Assembly (NCBI GenBank): GCA_017303635.1
Contig: JAFLCG010000002.1
Location: 530,918 to 594,917 of the forward strand
Reading direction: 5' to 3'
Length of the DNA stretch: 64,000 bases
Source: Anaerolineae bacterium
Lineage (GTDB): Bacteria > Chloroflexota > Anaerolineae > Aggregatilineales > Phototrophicaceae
The notes beneath the pieces were generated by a model, which did not search any database, was not told the DNA's origin, and saw only the letters and a list, made by a program, of their open reading frames with translations. Positions 35,328-43,363 of this stretch are shown piece by piece (within the stretch, counting starts at the first letter, position 1; every line of letters starts with the position of its first letter). Position numbers and translations under genes: made by a program.

Positions 35328-36557
35328 CTACCCCGCTGGATTCACCACGCGCCCCATGAACAGGATCGTATCGGTGCGCGTATCCTCAATAGCAAAGTAG
35401 AAGGGACGATCAATCAGCACCTGCACCGGTTGATTGATCGGCGCAGACGTCGTCCCGATGATGATGGCGGTCGCTGCTGCTGCCTCGGTACCGGCTTCAT
35501 CCACCTTCACAAAGGCTTTATGCAGCACGTCGCTGATGAAGAGGCGCTCCGGGGTGGCAGTGGTATCAAACATCCGGCTGAAATCAGCCACATCGGGGAC
35601 GAAAGCATCGGTCAAGCCCATGGCCTTGAGCATCTCATTCAGGTTGAGATCAAACTCGAACTCAAAGCGCGGCAGGATGACCTGCGCCAGTACGGGTGCT
35701 AACGCCGCTTTGATCGACCGGAACTGGTCGGCATTCAGCCCCGCCTCAAAGGCGGCAAATTGACCGGCATCCGGCACCAGCAGCAGCATCCGATGATTCC
35801 CATCACGATAGGGCAGCGCGACCGCGGTATAGCCATCGGCATCCGCGTAGGCCAGTTCCATGCCCGTGCTGCTGCCCACCATCAGCGGCGCACTGACACT
35901 GGTGCCATCTAACAGAGTAAACGGCGCATCGGTTGTCAAAGCGGGATCGAATTCAACCATCCACTTGGCATTGAAGTAGACGGCATTGGCAATGACCATA
36001 CGGGTGAGTTCGTTCAGGACGCCCGCCGGGATCAAGTCCTGAATACGGTCTTCGGTCTGGTCTTCAATCCAGGTGTTGATCTGTTCGCGCACTGCTTCTG
36101 CATCGGCAGTGTAATCGACCAGCTGGATCGGCGCGTTCATGCTCTCCGCCAGCGCCAGATAGTCCGGCAACCAGGGGAAGCCCTGCTGTGCCCACAGCGA
36201 GTCGGCACTCCGCAGGATGAAATCCTCTTCACTGGAACCGCGGGCGGGTTCGACAGTTGGTTCCGGGGCGACACCGCTGCTGGCCGCCAGATTATCGAGA
36301 TCGGGGAAGCGGAAGACCTGACTCATCTGGTCAGCGGTGAGACCATCCGCACCCATATAGGCTAACCAGAAAGCATTCTGAATGCTGGAGGGGGAAACCA
36401 CCATGTTTCCATCCTCAGCCTTTAACTGAGCCAGCAAATCCAGCGCGAAGGCGATATTGCCTGCTTCCATCGTGCCGCTGGTCGACTCTGTCTGGGCATG
36501 AGCCGCTCCACCCAGCATGAAGGTCAACAGCAGCGTCAAGATCATCCATCGTTTCAT
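35328..36557 (-). CDS. Secreted serpin-family protease inhibitor
   Basis: 409 residues with a Sec signal peptide (cleavage after about residue 21, AHAQTES). Serpin signatures: NMVVSPSSIQNAFWLAYMGADG, VIANAVYFNAKWM, PYRDGNHRMLLLVP, LPRFEFEFDLNL and the C-terminal FYFAIEDTRTDTILFMGRVVNP. The hinge of the reactive-centre loop, residues 354-364 (EAGTEAAAATA), has the small residues required for loop insertion, so it should be inhibitory; P1 falls near Thr370. A roughly 20-residue insertion (SSGVAPEPTVEPARGSSEED) interrupts helix D. It may protect the cell surface against foreign or own serine proteases. Confidence 0.92.
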   Translation of the reverse strand: MKRWMILTLLLTFMLGGAAHAQTESTSGTMEAGNIAFALDLLAQLKAEDGNMVVSPSSIQNAFWLAYMGADGLTADQMSQVFRFPDLDNLAASSGVAPEPTVEPARGSSEEDFILRSADSLWAQQGFPWLPDYLALAESMNAPIQLVDYTADAEAVREQINTWIEDQTEDRIQDLIPAGVLNELTRMVIANAVYFNAKWMVEFDPALTTDAPFTLLDGTSVSAPLMVGSSTGMELAYADADGYTAVALPYRDGNHRMLLLVPDAGQFAAFEAGLNADQFRSIKAALAPVLAQVILPRFEFEFDLNLNEMLKAMGLTDAFVPDVADFSRMFDTTATPERLFISDVLHKAFVKVDEAGTEAAAATAIIIGTTSAPINQPVQVLIDRPFYFAIEDTRTDTILFMGRVVNPAG

Positions 36558-36919
36558 TACCTGTGTCTCCTGTTAGATATGGTTACCAGATAGCGGGTGC
36601 CAATTGGCCTGACAGCCCACAGCTTTTGTGTTCTTAGCCCACCGATTTGCAGCAGGCTGCACTGAATCAGACGATCACCCCTCTCAAAGAGTTCCATACA
36701 ACCAACAATCAGGTAGTATGGTTCGCTTCCGGGGCTTGCACAGACCGGTCTGGTTGCCTATTCATTCACACTGTACTCCATGCAGATGCCTTGCCATCGC
36801 CCCGATCTGACCCATTACAATCCATTAAGGCTAAACGCTGCCCACGCTCGACCGCACGAATCTCTTGACGACCATTCTGAAGTGTGTTAATCTGCTAGCG
36901 TTGTGAAAGGAGTGTTCCG
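36558..36919. other. 362-bp intergenic region
   Basis: No gene supported. A 12-bp palindrome CAGACCGGTCTG lies at 36741-36752, and TTGACG at 36865-36870 with a weak -10 17 bp later may drive the HTH gene at 36920. Divergent promoters for the serpin and HTH genes must lie here. Confidence 0.4.
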
Positions 36920-37135
36920 ATGATGTCAACCAGTAAGCTGGCTATAGAGAGCAACGCTGTGTACTCCCGGCAGGAAGCCGCGGAGGCGCTCGGCGTGAGC
37001 CTCAGCACGCTGAAACGGCTCATCAAGAAGGGGCACCTCCGAGTGAGTAAACCAGACGGTATGCGCAGAGTCCTCATCACCGGGGACAGCATCCTAGGGA
37101 TGCTCAGCGATACCGTTGTCGAGCGAGGTGCTTGA
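36920..37135 (+). CDS. Small helix-turn-helix (excisionase/MerR-like) DNA-binding protein
   Basis: 71 residues with AAAGGAG before the ATG. AVYSRQEAAEALGVSLSTLKRLIKKGHLRVSKPDG is the winged-helix fold of HTH_17 proteins (excisionase family): recognition helix SLSTLKRLI, wing RRVLITGDSI. Such proteins act as excisionases, phage or plasmid control factors or small repressors. It is coupled by a TGATG overlap to the next small frame. Confidence 0.82.
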   Translation: MMSTSKLAIESNAVYSRQEAAEALGVSLSTLKRLIKKGHLRVSKPDGMRRVLITGDSILGMLSDTVVERGA

Positions 37136-37347
37136 TGAACGCGTGGCTGGCTCAAACGCAGAATAGCCAACCGCATAGTGATTTCCTCTCGGCGGATCGG
37201 GGCATCCAGACGCTTTGCGCTGGATTCCAGTTCCGGATGCCGGGTGGCATGGCCTATGCCCGGGGTGGATTCCGCGCCAATGCCGGTCTACCGGAAGGTA
37301 CTTATCGTCAGTCTCACATGCGGAGGCGCTACCGACTAAGCGGATAG
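37135..37347 (+). CDS. Small hypothetical protein coupled to HTH gene
   Basis: 70 residues starting at the ATG that overlaps the stop of the HTH gene by one base (TGATG), with GAGG 6 nt upstream. The sequence is polar and Arg/Gly-rich (FRMPGGMAYARGGFRANAGLPEG) with no recognised domain. A strong terminator follows 25 bp after the stop, which supports transcription through the frame. It may be a non-functional frame. Confidence 0.4.
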   Translation: MNAWLAQTQNSQPHSDFLSADRGIQTLCAGFQFRMPGGMAYARGGFRANAGLPEGTYRQSHMRRRYRLSG

Positions 37348-37371
37348 CGGCTCACCCGCAAAGGTCCCATC

Positions 37372-37410
37372 AAAGGGCGTGAGACTGGAAACCAGTTTCA
37401 CGCCCTTTTT
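37372..37410 (+). terminator. Strong rho-independent terminator
   Basis: A 17-bp stem with one G-U pair and a 3-nt loop: AAAGGGCGTGAGACTGG (37372-37388) with CCAGTTTCACGCCCTTT (37392-37408), then T residues. Confidence 0.9.
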
Positions 37411-37447
37411 GTTTCTTTTCGCAACCGTCGCAGTTAGAGGTGCAATC

Positions 37448-37672
37448 ATGCAGATAGACATGGACACCGGGATCAGCGATGCTCGAATGGCGGCCTTCTT
37501 TGAACTGGTTGATGACCTGCACACAGCCGTCACCGATGGTGACCTGGAGCAGGTGACGACCTTACCCCAACGTGAGTTGGTGGGGTGGCTGCGAGACCTG
37601 GTCTACACCGCACAAGAGACCCTGACGGAACTTGAAAGCCGTCAGAATCGTCCTTATCACATGGATTGGTGA
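37448..37672 (+). CDS. Small conserved-looking hypothetical protein
   Basis: 74 residues from the ATG at 37448 (AGAGG 8 nt upstream); the open frame extends further 5' only through a terminator. Acidic and mostly helical (MAAFFELVDDLHTAVTDGDLEQV, LVGWLRDLVYTAQETLTELESRQ). Resembles small helical-bundle adaptor proteins; no family identified. Confidence 0.6.
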   Translation: MQIDMDTGISDARMAAFFELVDDLHTAVTDGDLEQVTTLPQRELVGWLRDLVYTAQETLTELESRQNRPYHMDW

Positions 37673-37747
37673 TTTCAGGGTGGTGGTCGCGACCCACCCT
37701 GTGCACAGACTGAACGGAGGCTGCCGAGCCTATCGAAAGGAGTAGCA

Positions 37748-37930
37748 ATGCTCCCAGATCATTTATCGGCTACGCAGATTTATTTCACAGTATCAAGCAG
37801 AGTTGCAGAACGCATATCCGGGCGGGGTTTACTGGTAGCAAGCGCACACGGAACGCAACCATCTGAAACCGATTTACAGGTAGCACCGTATTTCACTATG
37901 TCTCCGATGGGTATAACCCATCGAAACTGA
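37748..37930 (+). CDS. Small hypothetical protein
   Basis: 60 residues with an excellent Shine-Dalgarno (AAAGGAG, 6-nt spacing) and a strong terminator beginning at the stop codon, the two reasons for calling it. The sequence (LSATQIYFTVSSRVAERISG) shows no known domain. Confidence 0.45.
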   Translation: MLPDHLSATQIYFTVSSRVAERISGRGLLVASAHGTQPSETDLQVAPYFTMSPMGITHRN

Positions 37931-37982
37931 GCGAGAAGGTCGTCACGAGCAAAGGGTGTTGGCTCGGCCTTCTCGCTCTTTT
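37929..37982 (+). terminator. Rho-independent terminator with nested stem
   Basis: GAGCGAGAAGG (37929-37939) pairs with CCTTCTCGCTC (37968-37978), followed by TTTT; inside, CGAGC (37946-37950) pairs with GCTCG (37962-37966). Confidence 0.85.
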
Positions 37983-38198
37983 GTGGGGACTGGCTGGTAG
38001 TGGAAGTTAACAGCCAAAAAGCTGTCCGCTGTATGCTGATCGCTTTAACCTTCTGTAAACCGAGTTGCGGCCTGTAACGAACTTGTGATAAATTGTTCAA
38101 GTGTGTTGAGAGTGACACATATAGATCGAATCCACCCAGGCAGTTTCGGGTTAGTGGGCCAGGCCGCGGGTGCGGCCGGGCTGAAGTGAGGCTACAGC

Positions 38199-38750
38199 GT
38201 GGGTCAAGGTCTTAGCAGCCGGGTCCTGCTGCTCAACGGGAGCAGTTGGGAGCCGTTGGCGGTCATCACCGTCCCCCGAGCCATTAATCTGGTCTTGGCG
38301 GGCAAGGCCGTCGTCATCGAACAATCAGGGAGTTTCCTCAAAACCATCCGCGATCAGTTTCCGGTACCGTCCGTCATCGCCTTGCGGACGTATATCAACG
38401 TCCCCCGTCGACAGGCTCACTGGAGCCGCAAAGGGGTGTTGGTGCGGGATAATTTCACCTGCATCTACTGTGGGGTGACGTCAGGATCAACGATCAAAGG
38501 AAAGCTCATCGGCAAGGCGGATTTCACCATCGATCATATTCTGCCGCGCTCGCGTGGCGGCAAAGATCAGTGGACGAACACGGCCTGCGCCTGCTACATC
38601 TGCAATCATCGTAAAGGGGATAAGCTCCCTCACGAGATGGGCATGAAGCTGCGCTGGGAGCCAAAGACCCCCAGGACAAGCTATCTCGTGCTGGCTGTGG
38701 GCACCGGGCCGGAGGCCTGGAAGCGCTACATTGAACTGAATATGGATTAA
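38199..38750 (+). CDS. HNH endonuclease family protein
   Basis: 183 residues, GTG start with GTGAGG upstream and no alternative ATG. The N-terminal part (VLLLNGSSWEPLAVITVPRAINLVLAGKAVVI) is the domain usual in this chromosomal HNH group. The nuclease part holds zinc ligands Cys88/Cys91 (CIYC) and Cys132/Cys135 (CYIC), the catalytic Asp112-His113 (IDHILPRSRGG), Asn127 and His137. The 5' leader contains a hairpin GGCCGC-GGGT-GCGGCC (38162-38177). Such genes are widespread single genes; a role in DNA repair or defence is not established. Confidence 0.88.
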   Translation: MGQGLSSRVLLLNGSSWEPLAVITVPRAINLVLAGKAVVIEQSGSFLKTIRDQFPVPSVIALRTYINVPRRQAHWSRKGVLVRDNFTCIYCGVTSGSTIKGKLIGKADFTIDHILPRSRGGKDQWTNTACACYICNHRKGDKLPHEMGMKLRWEPKTPRTSYLVLAVGTGPEAWKRYIELNMD

Positions 38751-38781
38751 GAGGGGCGTCCGTCAGGGTGCCTCTCTTTTT
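38749..38781 (+). terminator. Rho-independent terminator
   Basis: GAGGGGC (38751-38757) pairs with GCCTCTC (38770-38776) with one G-U, flanked by AA and a T-run; it overlaps the stop codon of the HNH gene. Confidence 0.8.
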
Positions 38782-38883
38782 ATCCGGGCGTTTTTACGCC
38801 CGCTTGAGATTTCCCCCATTTTCGGCTATCATTAGTTTCGAAAATGTGTTCGCATTCGGTGCTGCAAGTGAGGAAACGAAACG

Positions 38884-39528
38884 TTGGAAATCACCTGGTA
38901 CGGAATGAGCTGCTTCCGGCTCACCGAACGTAATAAAATCGCCATTGTGACCGATCCGTACGGGGATAAGATCGGCCTGCCGCCCCTAAAACTGAAAGCC
39001 GATGTGGTCACCGTCAGCCATGATGTGACCGGGCACAACAATCTGGAGGCGGTGAAGGGTGATCCACGCCTCGTCAATACCCCTGGCGAGTATGAATTGG
39101 GTGGCGTCTTCATCACCGGTATTGCCATGCATCAACTGGAAGGCGACCAGCCGCGTCCCAACATCGGCTTCAGCTTCCAGTACGATAACCTCACCGTCGT
39201 CCACCTGGGCGATCTGGCGCATATCCCGGATCAATCCACCATCGAAGGCCTGGGGGAAATCCATGTGCTGCTGCTGCCGGTTGGTGGTGGCAACAGTCTG
39301 CGGGCCAGCCAGGCGGCGGAAGTAGTCGCCCTGATCGAACCCCATTATGTTATTCCGATGCACTATGCCCAACCGGGCCTCAAGCTGGAGCTCGAACCGC
39401 TGGATAAGTTCCTCAAAGCGATGGGCGCAACCAACGTGCAGGAAGCCGAAAGCCTCAAGCTCACCAGCAGCGAAGCCCCCGATCAACCGCATCTGGTTGT
39501 CCTGCAACCGCAGGCGCAGCTAGCTTAG
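38884..39528 (+). CDS. Metallo-beta-lactamase-fold hydrolase (UlaG/UPF0173-like)
   Basis: 214 residues from a TTG start (GAGGAA upstream); METTWYG-type beginnings such as this MEITWYGMSCFRL are typical. The usual HxHxDH metal motif is modified to SHDVTGHNN (about residues 45-53), keeping two His and one Asp. Later ligands are HLGDLAH and PMHY. Divergent metal binding means activity is uncertain. It is followed after 13 bp by a small conserved gene, and both probably share a transcript. Confidence 0.85.
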   Translation: MEITWYGMSCFRLTERNKIAIVTDPYGDKIGLPPLKLKADVVTVSHDVTGHNNLEAVKGDPRLVNTPGEYELGGVFITGIAMHQLEGDQPRPNIGFSFQYDNLTVVHLGDLAHIPDQSTIEGLGEIHVLLLPVGGGNSLRASQAAEVVALIEPHYVIPMHYAQPGLKLELEPLDKFLKAMGATNVQEAESLKLTSSEAPDQPHLVVLQPQAQLA

Positions 39529-39541
39529 GAGAACACCGCCT

Positions 39542-39871
39542 ATGGCTTCCCTCGGCAGCGATACCGTCAAGCTGTTGATGAACTGGGACATCAAAGAAGA
39601 CCGCGAACAGGAATACTTCGAGTTCGTAGTACGTGAATGGGTGCCGGGCATTACGCGCCTGGGACTGGAACCAACCGATGCCTGGTACACCACCTACAGC
39701 CGGGATTCCAGCCGCCCTCAGATTATGGCGGGCATCATCGCTGATGATCTGGAAACGCTGCGGAATATCTTCAAGACCCGGGATTGGCAGGGGCTGCATG
39801 AACAGCTTCTGGAATTCGTCACCAACTACAGCCAGAAAGTCGTCCGCGTAAACGGCACATTCCAGTTGTAA
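39542..39871 (+). CDS. Conserved hypothetical protein, small alpha/beta fold
   Basis: 109 residues with AGGAGAA upstream. The pattern of alternating strands and helices (VKLLMNWDIKEDREQEYFEFVVREWVPGITRLG, QIMAGIIADDLETLRNIF) resembles a ferredoxin-like / dimeric alpha-beta barrel protein such as ABM-type domains. No catalytic motif. It is in an operon with the metallo-beta-lactamase gene and is followed by a perfect 16-bp hairpin. Confidence 0.72.
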   Translation: MASLGSDTVKLLMNWDIKEDREQEYFEFVVREWVPGITRLGLEPTDAWYTTYSRDSSRPQIMAGIIADDLETLRNIFKTRDWQGLHEQLLEFVTNYSQKVVRVNGTFQL

Positions 39872-39876
39872 TACAG

Positions 39877-39911
39877 CGACCAGATGGTTGAGGAGCTCAA
39901 CCATCTGGTCG
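39877..39911. repeat. Perfect 16-bp inverted repeat (hairpin)
   Basis: CGACCAGATGGTTGAG and CTCAACCATCTGGTCG with a 3-nt loop, between two plus-strand genes, without a T-run. It may act as a processing or attenuation structure. It contains an ATG (39884) in frame with the next gene, which argues against using that start. Confidence 0.7.
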
Positions 39912-39925
39912 TTCAAGTCCTACGT

Positions 39926-40381
39926 ATGGAACTCCCCACTCACTGCCCCGCCTGTGGCGCACCCTGGATCGACTCCAGCACCTGTGAAAGCCACTTCCAT
40001 CAGCTGTTGTTCTGGGAAGCTGAAGACCCATCACGCGGCAGCGTTCATCACTTGATGGTGTTGAGTTATCACTTGCAACATCCCCATTTATATTCGCCGG
40101 AAACTCTGCAAACCGGAATGCAGATGCTGGCGCAATTTATTGAAGAAGGGGTTTCGCCCAGGCAGATGCGCCAGCAGCTACAGTCTTCAGTGGACTCAGG
40201 CCAGCGAACGCATCCCATCACCGCCCGCCCCGGCCATGCCGGAGCCTATGCCTATCCAGTCGTCTGGAGGCTAACAGTGGCAGATGTGGTGGCTGCCGGA
40301 GCTGATGCTTACATCCCTTCTGTCCAAGGCTGGGCAAGCTCTATTCTCGCTGCCCTACGCGAGTCAGGCAATCTCCCTTAA
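39926..40381 (+). CDS. DUF5946-like protein
   Basis: 151 residues from the ATG at 39926 (MELPTHCPACGAPW). The N-terminal CPxC pair with a further Cys and His, the central HHLMVLSYHLQHPHLYSPETL helix and the C-terminal LTVADVVAAGADAYIPSVQGWASSI match the layout of DUF5946. Function unknown; the Cys/His pattern suggests metal binding. The match was made from memory of the family pattern. Confidence 0.6.
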   Translation: MELPTHCPACGAPWIDSSTCESHFHQLLFWEAEDPSRGSVHHLMVLSYHLQHPHLYSPETLQTGMQMLAQFIEEGVSPRQMRQQLQSSVDSGQRTHPITARPGHAGAYAYPVVWRLTVADVVAAGADAYIPSVQGWASSILAALRESGNLP

Positions 40382-40514
40382 GCCCTGCTGAGCAGGTCAC
40401 GCCACTGTAATCTCAAGGCTGAGGCAAGTGAAAGCACCGTACACTCGATGTGGGTTTGTGTACACACACATACCGTTATGTCGCATCATATGAACGGGAC
40501 TCGCTGCGAAGATT

Positions 40515-41438
40515 ATGGCATCCACGACTCGTTTCTCCGGTTCCGACCGGCCCATTCTTTCCAGCCTGCGGAACCGAACGCTGACCCTCAGCCCGGAACT
40601 TAAGCCGATGCTGCTGATCGCCCTGGTGATGGCGGTGATCCTATGGGGAATTGCCTTCCAGGTCCGCACTCATAATCTGGTGTTAACCTGGGATGATTTG
40701 ATTGTCTCGTTCAGCAACTCGCTTTCTTACCTGCAGCGTCCATATGACACCCTGAATTTCTACAATCCCCCATGGACTCATTTGTTCCTTATTCCGTTCG
40801 ATCCGCTTCCACTGGAGCTAGCGGCGCTGGTTCACATCCTGCTGTACTGCCTGTTGCTGACACTGGTCGTGCGGAAGTTTGGCGGGGGCAAATGGGCGCT
40901 ACTGCTCACACTGACGTCTGTCCTTGCAGTCGACATGGCCATTGAGATAAATATCGACTGGCTAATCTACCTCGGGTTGCTCGTCCCTCCGGCGTGGAGC
41001 GCCCCCTTCCTGATGGTTAAGCCACAGGCAGCATGGGGCTATGTCCTCAGCTTCAGTCGGACCGAGTTTCTGCGGGCGGTGCTGGTAGGCGCAGTCGTTC
41101 TGGGGCTATCTTTCATCATCTGGGGAAATTGGCCACAAGCATTGCAGGCAGCACTCGCGGTGGATGAGGTCAATCGGATGGCAAACACTGCCCCGTTGAA
41201 CTTCCTGCCCGTATGGGCAGTGGTACCCTTCGGAATAGGATTGCTTATCTATGCCTTCCGCAAAAGAGATCCGCTGTTGTGTACTTTAGCGGGCTACTGC
41301 TTTGTTCCGTATATCAGCGTCAACAGTACCCTACTGATCTTCGCGCTGATGGCGACCCGCTGGCCGCGACTGATGCTGTTCCTCAGCGCGGTCATGTGGT
41401 TCATCCTGGGCAGTCTTGCCATTCAGACTTTCGGCTAA
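40515..41438 (+). CDS. Polytopic membrane protein of unknown function
   Basis: 307 residues with about seven predicted membrane segments after a polar N-terminal 30 residues, for example MLLIALVMAVILWGIAFQV, LLLTLTSVLAVDMAIEI and FLPVWAVVPFGIGLLIYAF. The motif LNFYNPPWTHLFLIPF after the first membrane segment resembles the FYNPPW segment of membrane mannosyltransferase-like (DUF2029/GT87) proteins, but the chain is short for those. Weak ribosome-binding site. Confidence 0.72.
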   Translation: MASTTRFSGSDRPILSSLRNRTLTLSPELKPMLLIALVMAVILWGIAFQVRTHNLVLTWDDLIVSFSNSLSYLQRPYDTLNFYNPPWTHLFLIPFDPLPLELAALVHILLYCLLLTLVVRKFGGGKWALLLTLTSVLAVDMAIEINIDWLIYLGLLVPPAWSAPFLMVKPQAAWGYVLSFSRTEFLRAVLVGAVVLGLSFIIWGNWPQALQAALAVDEVNRMANTAPLNFLPVWAVVPFGIGLLIYAFRKRDPLLCTLAGYCFVPYISVNSTLLIFALMATRWPRLMLFLSAVMWFILGSLAIQTFG

Positions 41439-41442
41439 TGGG

Positions 41443-41919
41443 CTAGCGGTCGATGGCCGTGTTGAGCGGCACTTGCTCGACCACCATCTGGGTGTACTTG
41501 CTCAGGTAACCCAGCACGGCTTTGCGGTCTGCCGGATCAATGATCGCCAGCAGCGCCCGCAGCTGCCCCAGTAGATCGACCTGCACCGCCAAAAAGCGGT
41601 CACGCCCGGCTTCTGTCAACCGGACGACCACTTGCCGGCGATCCTGTTCACCTGGCACTCGTTCGACCAGCGGCGGTTGAAAAGTTTCCAACCGTCCGAT
41701 CAACCCGGTCATGGTCGCGTTCGTGAGGTGATGGGCGCGAGCAATTTCCCCAATCGTACAGCGTCCATCACGTTCGGAGAGCGTCTTGAGCACGTAGAAC
41801 TGCGGGGTCGTCAGATGATGCGCTTCCAGAAAAGCGGCCATGCGCTTTTCTGCATCCAGCACAATCGTGAACAGAAATTGCCAGAACTGCCCTAAATCAT
41901 GCTCTAGATCAGCGTCCAT
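41443..41919 (-). CDS. MarR-family transcriptional regulator
   Basis: 158 residues. The winged helix is clear: LTTPQFYVLKTLSERDGRCTIGEIARAHHLTNATMTGLIGRLE, wing VERVPGEQDRRQVVVRLTEAGRD. The long N- and C-terminal helices form the dimer interface. Its ATG overlaps the TGA of the upstream zinc-dependent phospholipase-like gene (TGATG), so the two are translationally coupled. Ligand and targets unknown. Confidence 0.9.
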   Translation of the reverse strand: MDADLEHDLGQFWQFLFTIVLDAEKRMAAFLEAHHLTTPQFYVLKTLSERDGRCTIGEIARAHHLTNATMTGLIGRLETFQPPLVERVPGEQDRRQVVVRLTEAGRDRFLAVQVDLLGQLRALLAIIDPADRKAVLGYLSKYTQMVVEQVPLNTAIDR

Positions 41920-42662
41920 CAGTCTTCCATCCAGTAGCGGAGCATCTGTGCGCGGGCGTGATGGTACATGCCGGTTTCAATTTCTTCCAGTAAAGCCGGG
42001 GATATATGCGGCCATAACTCGGCCTCCAGAGTGGCCGCAGAATCGAGTATGGCGCGGAGGTCGGCAGGTGTTTTGTTGATACGTCCCCCAAAAACAGCCA
42101 GCGTTTGGCTCTCCCCGCCGGGACGGATCTGCTCACCGACGAAGTCCCGCCAATCCCGCAGGATGGTATCGCTCAGGAACGGAGTCCAGCTTTCCGGCTG
42201 CGCCATCAGCAAAGCCGGGTATTGCCAGCTTTCCAAACGGTTCCGATCGCGTTCATCCATCAGAATCAGGAGGATATGCAGGTAAAAGAAGCGGGTCGGT
42301 CGAGGTGCCCATTCCCGCAGCGCGAAGTGCGGGCCAAGCATCTGCAGCGACCACCATTCATCAATCGAGAGATGCGCGGTATAACCTGCAATAAAAGCAC
42401 GATGAGCAGCGCTGCGCGGTGGTTTCATCGAGGGATGCTGGTTCAACATCACGCGCCAGGGATGATCGACCAGTGGGCGATCATACTGGTAGAAATGGGT
42501 ATCTTCCCGGTTGATGCCGCCGCCCGTGCGGGCATCCGCAGCAATGTTACCGAGCAGGAAAGCTCCCCGTTCGGCTGCTAAGGCTGCCCGCACGTCTGCC
42601 GGTACAGCATCATCAACCAGCAGGTGCTGGGCTGTTTCCAGATGGGTGAAAGGTGTCGGCAT
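41919..42662 (-). CDS. Zinc-dependent phospholipase C-like / hypothetical hydrolase
   Basis: 247 residues from the ATG at 42662 (MPTPFTHLETAQHLL); the open frame extends further but the protein-like part begins here. Helical and His/Asp-rich: PTPFTHL near the start, LLGNIAADAR, EDTHFYQYDRPLVDHPW and FIAGYTAHLSIDEWW, the His/Asp spacing seen in zinc-dependent phospholipase C / S1-P1 nuclease-like proteins. No signal peptide. Coupled to the MarR gene. Confidence 0.65.
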   Translation of the reverse strand: MPTPFTHLETAQHLLVDDAVPADVRAALAAERGAFLLGNIAADARTGGGINREDTHFYQYDRPLVDHPWRVMLNQHPSMKPPRSAAHRAFIAGYTAHLSIDEWWSLQMLGPHFALREWAPRPTRFFYLHILLILMDERDRNRLESWQYPALLMAQPESWTPFLSDTILRDWRDFVGEQIRPGGESQTLAVFGGRINKTPADLRAILDSAATLEAELWPHISPALLEEIETGMYHHARAQMLRYWMED

Positions 42663-42794
42663 AATACCTGAATTGTATCCTGACCTGCCGAAAATTCGAG
42701 CATCGGCTCCGTCTGCCCATGGTAACGGAGTCCATCGGGTCGTCCTATGCCATAATCCAGTTAACCCGGGTGCTCTACAGGAGGAATGAATCTC

Positions 42795-43340
42795 ATGCAG
42801 CCAGAAAAGCCCAAACGGGGTTTGGAAGAGAGCTTCATCATTGTTGATGAACAAGCCGAGTTAGCGGCTGCCATCGCGGACGAACTGCAGATCATGACTC
42901 CCGAACAACGCATATCTTTAGGCAATAAACTGTTCCCAGAATTGGCCCTGCTCGGCGTGCTGACGCTGGTCATTGCGATTGCCGTGGGATTGCTTGTGAT
43001 TGGCATTCTGGACCCGGCAGTTGGGGAACCCATCTTTATGGCAATCTGTGGCGGACTGTTTATTGGTCTGCCTTTTGCACTTACGGGCTACACTTTTGTC
43101 CAACGCCTACGCGCATTGCGAGCTGATCTGCACGCGGGTCGTGTGCAAGTGCTGGAAGGTGCGGTACATCTGAAGATGCACTACCCCTCTCGCAGTGGCC
43201 CGCGATATGAAGTCCAGATTGCCAAACGCACGTTCGCGATCAATCGGGAACTCCACGACCAGATGCAGGATAACGGCCTGTATCGCCTCCTTTATGCGCC
43301 GAATACCGGTAAGGTGCTCGATGTGCAATCCCTGGAGTGA
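42795..43340 (+). CDS. Membrane protein with two transmembrane segments and a cytoplasmic beta domain
   Basis: 181 residues. The second of two nearby ATGs is chosen because AGGAGG lies 10 nt before it and only 1 nt before the first. The soluble N-terminal segment (LEESFIIVDEQAELAAAIADELQIM, then LTPEQRISLGNK) is followed by two membrane helices (LALLGVLTLVIAIAVGLLVI, FMAICGGLFIGLPFALTGY) and a C-terminal beta-rich domain ending YRLLYAPNTGKVLDVQSLE. The same plan, including the ending, is seen in the gene at 60048, so they may be paralogues. Function unknown. Confidence 0.72.
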   Translation: MQPEKPKRGLEESFIIVDEQAELAAAIADELQIMTPEQRISLGNKLFPELALLGVLTLVIAIAVGLLVIGILDPAVGEPIFMAICGGLFIGLPFALTGYTFVQRLRALRADLHAGRVQVLEGAVHLKMHYPSRSGPRYEVQIAKRTFAINRELHDQMQDNGLYRLLYAPNTGKVLDVQSLE

Positions 43341-43363
43341 TGCCGACGGTTCGTGTTTACTGG

